Below, piece by piece: positions 1 through 8,667 of a DNA stretch of 64,000 bases. The DNA comes from Rudaea sp. 3F27F6 (GTDB lineage: Bacteria > Pseudomonadota > Gammaproteobacteria > Xanthomonadales > Rhodanobacteraceae). Positions within the stretch are counted from its first letter, which is position 1, and the number at the start of each line of letters is the position of its first letter. The position numbers and the translations under genes were made by a program. Under the pieces are notes generated by a model that saw only the letters and a program-made list of their open reading frames with translations, made no database searches and was not told the origin of the DNA. Location of the stretch: NCBI RefSeq assembly GCF_005503555.1, contig NZ_SCNG01000008.1:124001-188000 (forward strand), in the 5' to 3' direction.

Positions 1-146
1 ATGATCTGACCGTAAATGTGATTCTCCATCATGATCACAAACACATGATCCAGATGAGGAATGCCTGTCGGCACAGGGCCTTCAGCAGCAAATGCGCTGG
101 TTACGGCACAGGACAACGCTCCCAGAACAGGAAGGATTTTTTTCAT
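1..146 (-). CDS. Secreted phosphoesterase family protein (5' part only)
   Basis: The first 48 codons of a gene that reads leftward out of the window. It starts with a typical Sec signal peptide (MKKILPVLGALSCAVTSAFA, cleavage expected after AFA), followed by a mature start GPVPTGIPHLDHVFVIMMEN. The HVFVIMMENH stretch is the N-terminal signature of the phosphoesterase family PF04185 (phospholipase C / acid phosphatase AcpA type), where the Glu-Asn pair contributes to the metal site. The product is therefore probably an exported phosphoesterase acting in the periplasm or outside the cell. The catalytic core lies beyond the window, so the substrate cannot be judged. The ATG at 146 is preceded by a purine-rich stretch. 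Confidence 0.75.
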   Translation of the reverse strand, partial: MKKILPVLGALSCAVTSAFAAEGPVPTGIPHLDHVFVIMMENHIYGQI

Positions 147-484
147 CACGGCAGCACACCTCGTGTGGATTGAAGGAATTTAGTCGAACCCCATACCCCG
201 ACGGCGCGCAGCAAACCGGCACCTACCCCAAATCACCATGAGAGTGTGGGATTGCTAGGTGTCAGAATGATGACGTTCAATATCCCGAGTCTCCTCAATT
301 GTCGTTGTGACTCACATGCCGCCGTTGCCGCCAGGCCGGAATCGTTGGCTGAGAAATTCCGTGTTTACGGTGAGGTGCGTCACACGACGAGCACACCAGC
401 GCGCGCCAGAAATTGTGGCCTACAGCTCAGAACTTGGGAATCCTATGAGTGAAAAGCGAATGTTGGACGCGCGCCTCGCGCCAC
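147..484. other. Intergenic stretch, no gene recognised
   Basis: This 338-base stretch lies upstream of the phosphoesterase and downstream of the NADP-binding protein, both on the minus strand. Short open frames here have no recognisable domain and look like chance frames. It presumably holds the phosphoesterase promoter, but no clear -35/-10 pair or hairpin was found. Confidence 0.5.
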
Positions 485-1081
485 TCAGTCTTGTCGCAGA
501 AAAATTTCGAGCATCAGTGGGCCGCCGAACTGCTGAAGCCGACCACCTTGCGTCAGTTTGCCGAGGTAGACGGGAGAAAATCCGAGCTGATCTACCAACT
601 CAGATACCTCGTTACTCGCCCTCTCGCTATCGCCAGACAAGAACAACACACGGCGTAAGCCAATTTCTTCAGGTGAATCTTCAAGAACTTGCGCGGGGAG
701 CGTGTTGAACGCCTTCTTGATAATCGAACCGTCAAACGCATCCGCAACTACAGAACTGGAATCACAGTTACCGAGTTCCGTCGGTGTAAATGAAGGGAAG
801 TCGATCGCATTTGTGGCGTCGACCACGATGCGAGGTCGCGACTTACCAAATGCTTTCGCGACATTGGAAACCGCTCCAAACGGCACAGCCAGAATTGCGA
901 GTTCAGCTTTCGATGCTTCTCTGATCGTCGTGGGTTCGATCGATGGTCCAAGTCGTTCTACCAAGTTACCTAGAGACTCAGGGCCGCGTGTATTGGCGAT
1001 CGCTACATTGATGTCTTTGCGCGAGAACTGGGTGGCCAAAGCCGTTCCGATAGCGCCCGAACCTATGATTGCATATCGCAT
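485..1081 (-). CDS. NADP-binding F420-reductase-like oxidoreductase
   Basis: A 198-residue protein opening with a Rossmann fold: MRYAIIGSGAIGTALA carries the GxGxxG nucleotide-binding loop at residues 7-12. It then follows the pattern of the NADP oxidoreductase, coenzyme F420-dependent family (PF03807): an IANTRGPES segment after the second strand, a VVDATNAID motif in the middle and a GGPL motif near the C-terminus. Proteins of this size in non-F420 organisms usually bind NADP and act as small oxidoreductases of unknown substrate. It stands alone, with the SDR pseudogene downstream of its start and the phosphoesterase beyond its stop. ATG start; the length is normal for the family, so it appears intact. 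Confidence 0.8.
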   Translation of the reverse strand: MRYAIIGSGAIGTALATQFSRKDINVAIANTRGPESLGNLVERLGPSIEPTTIREASKAELAILAVPFGAVSNVAKAFGKSRPRIVVDATNAIDFPSFTPTELGNCDSSSVVADAFDGSIIKKAFNTLPAQVLEDSPEEIGLRRVLFLSGDSERASNEVSELVDQLGFSPVYLGKLTQGGRLQQFGGPLMLEIFLRQD

Positions 1082-1252
1082 GGTGCACCTCTCAGTTATC
1101 CTGTGAGAACACTTCGCCGTATGGGTTCTTCTGCGTCAAAGATAAAGAAGACCTGCAGCGATTCAATGTTGTGATATGAAACCGATCAACGTTACAGATT
1201 CGATTTCGATGCGCAGGAGCGGTTCGTCGGCTTGAGATGGATCACCAGACCT

Positions 1253-1990
1253 TCACGCCCCGTCGACCGCGATATCGATCCCAGTTACATAAGAACTGTC
1301 ATCAGAGGCCAGGAAGAGAGCGACCCTGGCTACCTCTTCGAGTGGGCCAAGACGCCCGAGAAGCGTCTTGCCAAGCACGTAGTCGGCCTATTCCGGAATC
1401 TTGAGCTGCTCCCGCGTCTGATTGGTTTCGATCACACCCGGTGAAATCGAGTTGGCTCGAATCCCGTGGCTGCGACCTTCATCGCCAACTTGCGTGTCAT
1501 GCCGATGATTCCCGCCTTTGCCGTGGTTTGGGCCAACGAAGCATGGCCTTTGAAACTCATGAGGGCATTCAGCGATGCTATGTTCACGACCACGCCGTGG
1601 CTGCGCTTCAGATGCGGCCACACAGCCCGAGTGAGGAAGAACACCAAATTGACCTCCTCCCGACGATTGCGATCCCACTCCTCGTCCGAGATATCCTCGA
1701 TCCAGTTGAAGTACGCCATCGCGGCATTGTTGAAAAGAACATCGATCCCTCCGAAGGTCTTTACGGCAAGATCGACGAGCGATTGGCAGTTGGAAGGCTG
1801 GGTTAGATCGCACAGATGCAAGGGCACCATCATCGATTTGTCGGCAGACCGCCGAACCATATCCAGAGTGGCTTGAACGTCCTCGTACGCAGACCACAAC
1901 CGATGACGAAGGCACCTTCGTGTGCAAACGTCAAAGCGGCTTCCCGCCCCATGCTTCACCGGCGATCGCGAGGACTACGACTCAACAAAC
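1253..1990 (-). pseudogene. Degraded SDR-family oxidoreductase
   Basis: Reading leftward, the short-chain dehydrogenase fold is spread over several frames. An N-terminal glycine-rich remnant (AIAGEAWG, then REAALTFAHEGAFVIG) is shifted against the central part, which contains the characteristic FGGIDVLFNNAA motif and a VNIAS strand. Near 1470 the frame shifts again to HGIRANSISPGVIET, and an in-frame TAG at 1388-1390 precedes the last segment ([18 protein letters not shown] and a final DIAVDGA ending at 1253). The catalytic Tyr of YxxxK is also not evident (QTTAK). At least two frameshifts plus a stop make this a decayed gene rather than one sequencing error. Boundaries are approximate at the 5' side. 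Confidence 0.75.
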
Positions 1991-2077
1991 TTAGACACGC
2001 TGTGCGGGCAACGAGATAGCCGCCCTTCTCTATCCGCGACAAGCCTCTCCAACTAAGGCCATTTCTGCTTGGACGTC

Positions 2078-2878
2078 CTACTCGACGATTCCAAGCGATG
2101 CGCCGATCTCGCTACTGCCAAGACCCTCTTGCGCCCAAATCCCCAGTAGGCCACGCACCTGGTCGAGCAAGGTTGCCTTGACGAGTGCAATCTTCGTCGC
2201 GTCGAGCTTGGTCCAGCCAAGTGCTTCGAGCGCGAGGCCGGGTGCGTGGTACAGCGGCAGAATTTGGCCCTTCAGACTCATCATGCGGATGCGCGTGACA
2301 GGACTGTTCGCCGGCACGCCCGAAATGCGAGAGAGCAGCTCAAGGCTGATCTTGGCGAACGGTCGACGCAATTTCTTCTCGAGCAAAATGCGTGCGACGG
2401 TCGGCTCTTCGGTATTGAATTCGCGCGTCAGAAACAGGCGCCGACGTGCTGCTTGAGGCTGGGCAAAGGCACAGTCGATGATGACGCCGTAGATAGCGAT
2501 GAAAGAGTCGATCAATTCGCCGACCGGCACCTTGGTGCGCAGCGCAGCATCTGCTCGTTGCATCACAGGGTCGAATACTGCGCGCATGTCATCGATGATG
2601 TGCTCGACGCAAGCGAGATAGACGCCTTCTTTGTTGTCGAAATAGTACTGCAGCGCCGGCGCGTTGACCCCTGCGACTGCGGCGATCTCGCGCGTCGACG
2701 CGCCGTCGAACCCGCGTTCGCCGAACAATTGCATCGCCACGTCGATGATGCGCCGGCGCGTTTCGTCGCCGCGCGCATAACCGCCTTCGCTCGAACGACG
2801 CAGCCGCTTGCGCACGCTCGTTGCCGCACTGCCCTTCGGTGCCGCGGCGCTTGTCGTTTTTTTGCTGCCGGATTTCAT
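2078..2878 (-). CDS. TetR/AcrR-family repressor with CerR-type C-terminal domain
   Basis: A 266-residue regulator. A Lys/Arg/Ser-rich N-terminal tail of about 38 residues precedes the TetR DNA-binding domain (residues about 40-85: TRRRIIDVAMQLFGERGFDG, then an HTH with STREIAAVAGVNAPALQYYF). The C-terminal half matches the CerR/DUF1956 type found on efflux-linked regulators. It is transcribed divergently from the efflux operon starting at 2956, with only 77 bp between the start codons and a perfect inverted repeat in that gap. This arrangement is standard for a ligand-released repressor of a multidrug pump. Repression of both itself and the operon is inferred from the operator position; the inducing ligand cannot be read from the sequence. 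Confidence 0.9.
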   Translation of the reverse strand: MKSGSKKTTSAAAPKGSAATSVRKRLRRSSEGGYARGDETRRRIIDVAMQLFGERGFDGASTREIAAVAGVNAPALQYYFDNKEGVYLACVEHIIDDMRAVFDPVMQRADAALRTKVPVGELIDSFIAIYGVIIDCAFAQPQAARRRLFLTREFNTEEPTVARILLEKKLRRPFAKISLELLSRISGVPANSPVTRIRMMSLKGQILPLYHAPGLALEALGWTKLDATKIALVKATLLDQVRGLLGIWAQEGLGSSEIGASLGIVE

Positions 2879-2896
2879 GCCGCCAATTGTAGCGCA

Positions 2897-2924
2897 TTGA
2901 CAAAATTATTCCGATTGATACAAT
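2897..2924 (+). promoter_or_regulatory. Sigma70-type promoter of the efflux operon
   Basis: TTGACA at 2897-2902 and TACAAT at 2919-2924 are separated by 16 bp, directly upstream of the adaptor gene start at 2956. The match to the sigma70 consensus is strong, so the promoter is likely to be powerful unless repressed. Confidence 0.7.
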
Positions 2925-2944
2925 TTTTCCAGATGGAATAATTT
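2903..2944. promoter_or_regulatory. Inverted-repeat operator candidate for the TetR-type repressor
   Basis: AAATTATTCC at 2903-2912 and GGAATAATTT at 2935-2944 form a perfect 10-bp inverted repeat with a 22-bp spacer. The left arm fills the promoter spacer and the right arm sits just after the predicted transcription start. A bound repressor would block polymerase. The wide spacing is larger than for classical TetR operators and could reflect two dimers or a looped arrangement. Confidence 0.6.
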
Positions 2945-2955
2945 AAAGAAATCCC

Positions 2956-4143
2956 ATGACCGCCGACAGTCCGGAATCCTCGCAACAAAATTCCCAGCCC
3001 GCTGCCCCGGCGACCTCCGCGCCCGCCAAGCCGCGGCGCGCACGCCTCGTCATGCTGGTCCTCGCAGCGCTCGCACTCGTCGTCGGCATCGGCTGGTCCG
3101 GCGAATGGTGGTTCGTCGGCCGCTACTTCCAGAACACCGACGATGCGTATCTCGCGGCCGACAGCGTAACGATCGCATCCAAGGTCTCGGGTTACGTCGC
3201 GGAGGTCTATGTCGGCGACAACGCCAGCGTAAAACCTGGCGATCCGCTGGTGCGGTTGGAAAGCCATCAATACCAAGCCGTGCTCGACCAGGCGCAGGCA
3301 ACCATCGATTCGCGCCAGGCCGATATCCGGCGCGCCGAAGCCGGGTCGCGCACCCAACAGGCCGCGGTCGAACAAGCCCAAGCGCAGTTGCAGATCGCCA
3401 AGCTGGCCCTGCGCCACGCTGAGGACGAGGTGAAGCGCTACGGCCCGCTCGCCGAAACGGGCGCGGAGAGCCACGATCAGATTTCCGTGCTGCTCAACAA
3501 CCGCGACCAGGCGCGCGCGACGGTCGCCGCCGACTCGGCCGCACTCGATCAGGCCCAGGCCAGGACTGCCGATCTCGATGCGCAGATCGCCCAGGCCAAA
3601 GCGCAGCTCGAGGCGGCGCAGGCCAGCGCACGGCAATCCCATCTGGATTTCGACGATACGGTCATCCGCAGCACGCTGGCCGGCCGCGTCGGCGACCGCA
3701 CGGTGCGCGTCGGCCAGTACGCGCAGCCCGGCACGCGCCTGATGAGCGTGGTGCCGGTGCAAAACATCTACCTCACCGCGAATTTCAAGGAAACCCAGGT
3801 CGGCCGCATGCGCGCCGGTCAGCCCGTGAGCGTTCGCGTCGATGCGCTACCCGACGTCGAATTGCACGGTGTCGTCGACAGTTTTGCTCCGGGCACGGGC
3901 TCTCAATTTGCCCTCTTGCCACCTGAGAACGCGACCGGCAACTTCACCAAGATCGTGCAACGCGTGCCTGTGCGCATCCGCCTCGAAACCAGTGACGTGG
4001 TCCGTGCACAGCTTGTACCCGGTCTGTCGGTCACGGCCGAAGTCGATACACGCAATACCGATGTGAAGACGCCGCGCGGCGACACCAAGCATGCCGCGGA
4101 CAGCGCCGGCGCGAAGGGCGCGGGCGCCGACGCCAATGGCTGA
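2956..4143 (+). CDS. emrA: EmrA/HlyD-family periplasmic adaptor of a multidrug efflux pump
   Basis: A 395-residue membrane-fusion protein. A short Pro/Ala-rich cytoplasmic N-terminus is followed by one membrane helix (residues about 33-50) and the family landmark FVGRYFQNTDDAYLAADSV. Next come a split lipoyl domain, a long Gln/Ala-rich alpha-hairpin (about residues 100-225) and a beta-barrel region containing DDTVIRSTLAGRVGDRTVRV. It links the inner-membrane MFS pump encoded next to the outer-membrane channel encoded third. The order emrA-emrB-channel behind one promoter supports a complete tripartite export machine. The stop overlaps the start chosen for the next gene, suggesting translational coupling. 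The C-terminal tail is Ala/Gly-rich and not conserved. Confidence 0.92.
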   Translation: MTADSPESSQQNSQPAAPATSAPAKPRRARLVMLVLAALALVVGIGWSGEWWFVGRYFQNTDDAYLAADSVTIASKVSGYVAEVYVGDNASVKPGDPLVRLESHQYQAVLDQAQATIDSRQADIRRAEAGSRTQQAAVEQAQAQLQIAKLALRHAEDEVKRYGPLAETGAESHDQISVLLNNRDQARATVAADSAALDQAQARTADLDAQIAQAKAQLEAAQASARQSHLDFDDTVIRSTLAGRVGDRTVRVGQYAQPGTRLMSVVPVQNIYLTANFKETQVGRMRAGQPVSVRVDALPDVELHGVVDSFAPGTGSQFALLPPENATGNFTKIVQRVPVRIRLETSDVVRAQLVPGLSVTAEVDTRNTDVKTPRGDTKHAADSAGAKGAGADANG

Positions 4144-5728
4144 AGCCGCCCTGCCCGCTTCGGCAGCGCCGGCAGGCCACGGCGAGCGCGCGAGCGTCGC
4201 CGATTGGATCGCCGTCGCTGCGGGTTCGCTCGGCGCGCTGATGGCCGTGCTCGACATCTCGATCACGAACTCCGCGCTGCCGCAGATCCAGGGGGAGATC
4301 GGCGCGACCGGCACCGAAGGCACGTGGATCTCGACCGGCTACCTGATGTCGGAAATCGTCATGATCCCGCTCGCCGCGTGGCTCACGCGCGTGTTCGGCC
4401 TGCGCAACTTCCTGCTCGGCGCGGCGATCCTGTTCATCGCGTTCTCTACCGTCTGCGGCATTTCCGACACGCTGTTCCTCATGATCGCCGGCCGCATCGG
4501 CCAGGGTTTCACGGGCGGCGCGATGATCCCGACCGCACAGACGATCATCCGCTCGCGCCTACCGCCAGCGCAGATGCCGGTGGGAATGACCGTGTTCGGC
4601 CTCATCGTCCTGCTCGGCCCGCTGTTCGGCCCGGTACTCGGCGGCTGGCTGACGGAAAACATCAGTTGGCGCTGGTGCTTCTTCATCAACCTGCCGGTCT
4701 GCATCGGCTTGATCGCGCTGCTGATCGCCGGCCTGCCGCACGACAAACCGCATTGGGAGGCGCTGTTCAAAGCCGACTGGCTCGGCGTCATCGGCCTCGC
4801 CGCGGGCTTGAGTTCGCTCACCGTCGTACTCGAAGAAGGTCAGCGCGAGCGTTGGTTCGAGTCGAGCATGATCGTCTGGCTGAGCGTGCTCACTGCCATC
4901 GGCATGGTGCTGATCGCGGTCTCGCAATTTACGGCGCAAAAGCCGGTGATGCGTCTATCTCTGCTGCGTCACCCGCGCTACGCCAGCGTGATCTTCATCG
5001 TCTTCGTCGTCGGCGCGATGCTCTACGGCGTGATCTATTTGATCCCGCAATTCCTCGGCACCATCGCCGGCTACAACGCCGAACAGGCGGGCTGGGTAAT
5101 GCTGATCTCCGGCATCCCGGCTTTCCTGATGATGCCACTGCTGCCGCAACTTCTCGGCAAGTTCGACTATCGCGTACTCGTGATCGCCGGACTCATCTGC
5201 CTCGTCGTCAGCTGCATGCTCGACACCCATCTGACCGCACAGAGTGTCGGCGACGATTTCTTCTGGTCGCAGCTCGTGCGCGGTGCCGGCCAGATCCTCG
5301 CGATGATGCCGCTGAACCAAGCCTCGATGGCCGCGGTCTCGCGCGAGGAGTCGGGCGACGCGGCCGGCATCTACAACATGGCGCGCAATCTCGGCGGTTC
5401 CGTCGGCCTGGCGATCATCGGCACGGTGATCGACCGGCGCAACACGTTCCACACCGCGATGATCCGCGAATCCTTGACCGCCAACTCGGTGCAGGGGCAG
5501 GACTCAGTCGCCGCGATTGCCGCAGGCTGGTTCGCGCGCACCGGCGACATGGCGTATTCGCAAATGCGAGCCCTCAAGCAGATCGCCTTGCAAATCGCCC
5601 AGCAGGCATCAGTGATGACCTATTCGGAGGTCTTCTGGATGCTCGGCGTCACGCTGGTCTGCTGCATTCCGCTCGCGTTGCTGTTGAAGACACCGCGCGC
5701 TCCGACGCCACTCGGCGAGGCACATTGA
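4136..5728 (+). CDS. emrB: EmrB-type MFS drug:H+ antiporter (DHA2, 14 TM)
   Basis: A 530-residue multi-spanning transporter. The first helix carries the DHA2 signature VLDISITNSALPQIQGEIGA, then GTWISTGYLMSEIVMIPLAAW, and a motif C-like GPLFGPVLGGW lies in helix 5. Fourteen hydrophobic segments fit the EmrB/QacA family, which exports lipophilic drugs in exchange for protons. The ATG at 4136 was chosen because it overlaps the adaptor stop by 8 bp and begins close to the first helix. An in-frame ATG at 4091 would add only a basic, low-complexity 15-residue extension inside the adaptor gene. Together with the neighbouring adaptor and outer-membrane factor it should form a complete efflux pump. 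Confidence 0.92.
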   Translation: MAEAALPASAAPAGHGERASVADWIAVAAGSLGALMAVLDISITNSALPQIQGEIGATGTEGTWISTGYLMSEIVMIPLAAWLTRVFGLRNFLLGAAILFIAFSTVCGISDTLFLMIAGRIGQGFTGGAMIPTAQTIIRSRLPPAQMPVGMTVFGLIVLLGPLFGPVLGGWLTENISWRWCFFINLPVCIGLIALLIAGLPHDKPHWEALFKADWLGVIGLAAGLSSLTVVLEEGQRERWFESSMIVWLSVLTAIGMVLIAVSQFTAQKPVMRLSLLRHPRYASVIFIVFVVGAMLYGVIYLIPQFLGTIAGYNAEQAGWVMLISGIPAFLMMPLLPQLLGKFDYRVLVIAGLICLVVSCMLDTHLTAQSVGDDFFWSQLVRGAGQILAMMPLNQASMAAVSREESGDAAGIYNMARNLGGSVGLAIIGTVIDRRNTFHTAMIRESLTANSVQGQDSVAAIAAGWFARTGDMAYSQMRALKQIALQIAQQASVMTYSEVFWMLGVTLVCCIPLALLLKTPRAPTPLGEAH

Positions 5729-5729
5729 C

Positions 5730-7205
5730 ATGAACATGCACCAATCCATCGGCAAGACCTGCGGCGCTGCCGCGCGCCTCGTTCCGCTGACTGTCGCCGC
5801 CATGCTTACGGCATGCACCGTCGGCCCGAACTATCGCGGCGCACCCGACATCGCGCTCGGCAACGGCCATGACGGCCGATTCGTGCGCGCGCCGGACAAG
5901 GACATCTCGACCGGGCCCGCGCCGAACGAATGGTGGCATGCACTCGGCGATGCCCAACTCGACGCGTTGATCGGCGACGCGCTCGCGCACAACCCAAACT
6001 TGGCCGCGGCACAGGCGCGGCTGCAACAGGCACGGGCGCAATGGCAGCAGCAGCGAGCCGCCAAATTGCCGACGGTTGCCGGCAATGCCGCGGCGATTCG
6101 TTCCCGGCAGCCGAACCTTCCTGCCTCCAGCGACGGCAGCAAGCCCTCGTCGGGCTTGCTCGGCAGCGGCCCCGTGCAGTTGTATAGCGCCGGCTTCGAC
6201 GCATCGTGGGAGCTCGATCTTTTCGGCGGCAAGCGCCGCGCCACCGAGGCAGCGGCGGCGCAAACCGAATCCGTCGAGGCCAGCCTCGCCGACGCGCAAG
6301 TCTCGCTCGCCGCCGAAGTCGCCGCCGCCTATGTCGGCCTGCGCGATGAACAGCAACGACTGGCCTTGGCGAAACAGTCGGCGGACGCCGACGAGAAACT
6401 GCTCGAATTGGTCCGCCAGCGCCGCGCGCGTGGCGTTGCGGCGGATGTCGACGTCGAGCGGCAGAACACGCAGGTGCAGAGCGCCAAGTCGGCACTGATC
6501 CCGCTCGACGAACAGATCATCGAATCGCTCGACCGGCTCGCCGTGCTGACCGGCAAAGCGCCGGGCGATCTCGATCGCGAACTTGCTGCGCCCGCGCCGC
6601 TGCCGGCCTTGCCCGAGAATATCGCCATCGGCGATCCGGCGGCATTGTTGCGGCAACGGCCCGACATTCGTGCTGCCGAACGCCAGCTCGCCGCAAACAC
6701 GGCGCAGATCGGTGAACACACGGCGGATTTATTCCCGAAGGTGTCGATGCTCGGCTATATAGGCAGCGCGGCGGGCGACCCGGCCCACCTCGCGCGCCGG
6801 CATAACATGACCTGGGTCGGTGTGCCGTACCTGCAATGGAACCTGTTCGACTTCGGCCGCACGCGCGCGGCGATCCGCGGCGCCGAAGCGGCGCGCGACG
6901 AGGCCGCGGCGAAGTATACAAATTCCGTATTGACCGCCTTGCAGGACGCGAACGGCGCGCTGTCGCGCTACGGCCATCAGCGTGACAGCGTCGAACGCCT
7001 GGCACTGCTACGCGCTTCGGCCGATCGCTCGGCAGCGCTCACCAGCCAGCGCTACGCGGCAGGCGCCTCATCGCTGATCGACCTGCTCGACACCCAGCGC
7101 ACGCAGTTCAGCGCGCAGCAGAACCTGGCTCAAGGACAGGCGGAGTTACTCAGGAATTTCATTTCTCTGCAGAAGAATCTGGGCCTTGGCTGGAAGTCAG
7201 GTTGA
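5730..7205 (+). CDS. NodT/OprM-family outer-membrane efflux lipoprotein
   Basis: A 491-residue outer-membrane factor. The N-terminus is a lipoprotein signal with lipobox LTAC (lipidated Cys at residue 29) followed by TVGPNYRGAP, the usual beginning of NodT-type channels. Two OEP repeats follow, each with the Ala/Gln-rich coiled-coil helices that build the TolC-like periplasmic tunnel. The motifs ASWELDLFGGKRRA (about residues 155-168) and WNLFDFGRTRAAI (about residues 370-382) are the canonical repeat signatures. It starts 1 bp after the transporter stop, so it is the third gene of the efflux operon and provides the exit duct. Confidence 0.92.
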   Translation: MNMHQSIGKTCGAAARLVPLTVAAMLTACTVGPNYRGAPDIALGNGHDGRFVRAPDKDISTGPAPNEWWHALGDAQLDALIGDALAHNPNLAAAQARLQQARAQWQQQRAAKLPTVAGNAAAIRSRQPNLPASSDGSKPSSGLLGSGPVQLYSAGFDASWELDLFGGKRRATEAAAAQTESVEASLADAQVSLAAEVAAAYVGLRDEQQRLALAKQSADADEKLLELVRQRRARGVAADVDVERQNTQVQSAKSALIPLDEQIIESLDRLAVLTGKAPGDLDRELAAPAPLPALPENIAIGDPAALLRQRPDIRAAERQLAANTAQIGEHTADLFPKVSMLGYIGSAAGDPAHLARRHNMTWVGVPYLQWNLFDFGRTRAAIRGAEAARDEAAAKYTNSVLTALQDANGALSRYGHQRDSVERLALLRASADRSAALTSQRYAAGASSLIDLLDTQRTQFSAQQNLAQGQAELLRNFISLQKNLGLGWKSG

Positions 7206-7352
7206 TTCTCATTCATCGCCACGTCTATCACTCCGGTTCTCTTGCTGAATGCGGATCGCCGCGCAGCAGGTGCGTGATCAAACGTGGCTCAATATTCGAT
7301 GAAGTACCCACTGAAACCGGCTCAGGTTTGGATGAAAACCAACACCGTGCCT

Positions 7353-8426
7353 TCAATCAACAACGTTCTTGGCTATTTCAGCGACAAATACATCCGTGTC
7401 GAGCGTTCCTGTATTTCCGAGCAAGATGATCGTGATGTCTTGATCGAGAACGTGGAACAACTGGGTTTGCGCGCCCATGATCGAGCCGGGCCTCTTTACC
7501 ACCGGATGCTTCTTTCCTTTGATCTTTGTTTCGTACGACCACAACCCGTAGCCATAGTCATCCAGGCCGGATTTGATCATATGGTCGAGTGTGGCCCGCC
7601 GAATCAACTTCAGCCCGAACAGGGCGTTGGAAAACTTCAGCAGATCGCCGGTCGTTGAATACATGGCTCCGGCGGCGTACCAGTTTTCCGGATACACAGG
7701 CAGGTCGGCGGACAGAATCTTGCGATCGTCTCGATAGAAGTACGTATCCGCCAGGCCATCGATGACCTCGCCCTGATGCAGCATCCCCGTGTTGTTCAAC
7801 TGCAAGGGCTGGAGAATTTTCTCCTTGAGCACCTGCTCATACGATTTTCCATATAGACGTTCGATGATTTTTCCCAGCACGACATAGTCGGCATTGTTGT
7901 AGTTGAACACCTTGCCCGGGGCGTTGATGAGATTGCCACTGCAGTACTTCGTCAGAAGCTGATCGCTGGTGTAGGGCGTCTGATAGACGGGGATGCCATC
8001 CCGGATGGCGGCTGCGGCACTGCTAACCCCGTCATAACTCGGAAGACCTGAGGTGTGATTGAGCAACTGGTGGATCGATACCCTCGCCCCAGCTTCGCCG
8101 GCGTAGTCAGGCAGGTATGTCTTGATCGACTGGCTGAGATCGATCTTGCCCTGCTCGTAAAGTTGGAGAACCAAAACGGACGTGAAGAGCTTTGTGATGG
8201 AAGCGATCTTGTATGCAGTCTGCTGGGTATTGGGAACTTTGAACGCGATATTGGCCTGCCCAAAGCTCTCGGCAAAAATGGGCTCGCCGCGCTTTTGTAT
8301 CAAGATCGAACCGTTGAAATGGTGCTCTTTTGCGTACGTGGTAATGAAAGTGCCTGGTTCTTGGGATTGGGCCAGCGCTCCATGGCATGCCAGCAATGCG
8401 GCGACGATCAGAACGAGGTATCTCAT
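7353..8426 (-). CDS. Secreted serine hydrolase of the class C beta-lactamase/DD-peptidase family
   Basis: A 357-residue protein with a signal peptide (MRYLVLIVAALLACHGALAQ). The beta-lactamase (PF00144) fold is shown by the catalytic S76-I-T-K79, by the Y176-N-N178 counterpart of the YxN motif, and by the conserved HTSGLPSYDG around residue 124. A third-motif-like KRPGS lies near residue 311. Such proteins are often esterases, D-amino-acid peptidases or of unknown substrate rather than drug-hydrolysing lactamases, and nothing here argues for resistance. The ATG at 8426 begins the signal peptide; the longer frame from 8456 adds ten residues in front of it. It is convergent with the efflux operon and has no obvious partner. 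Confidence 0.85.
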   Translation of the reverse strand: MRYLVLIVAALLACHGALAQSQEPGTFITTYAKEHHFNGSILIQKRGEPIFAESFGQANIAFKVPNTQQTAYKIASITKLFTSVLVLQLYEQGKIDLSQSIKTYLPDYAGEAGARVSIHQLLNHTSGLPSYDGVSSAAAAIRDGIPVYQTPYTSDQLLTKYCSGNLINAPGKVFNYNNADYVVLGKIIERLYGKSYEQVLKEKILQPLQLNNTGMLHQGEVIDGLADTYFYRDDRKILSADLPVYPENWYAAGAMYSTTGDLLKFSNALFGLKLIRRATLDHMIKSGLDDYGYGLWSYETKIKGKKHPVVKRPGSIMGAQTQLFHVLDQDITIILLGNTGTLDTDVFVAEIAKNVVD

Positions 8427-8667
8427 GAATGGCTCCGAATGGAATGGCAGTCCCATAGAGCACTGGAGTGACAGCGGCCGGAGGCGCTATCACACCCGAC
8501 GGCGCGCTATGCTCGCTGCGATAGATACGCGCGCTGCGCATTCGGTTGCACGCCCATTCGAACTCGTGATGCAAAGCTGCTGCAGCCGATCGTCAATCGT
8601 TGGTCCCTAACCTCGTCGAATTCTTCAACACGATAGGCCGACTCATTGGCGACACCGCAGCCTACGC

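Noticed and set aside
4204-5733. A 509-codon alternative frame inside the EmrB-type transporter
   Set aside because: Very Arg/His/Asp-rich +1 shadow without membrane segments; the transporter frame has clear family motifs.
7353-8426. Possible antibiotic-resistance beta-lactamase
   Set aside because: The fold and SxxK motif fit, but this family is mostly esterases and peptidases; no AmpC-specific features or AmpR-type regulator were seen.
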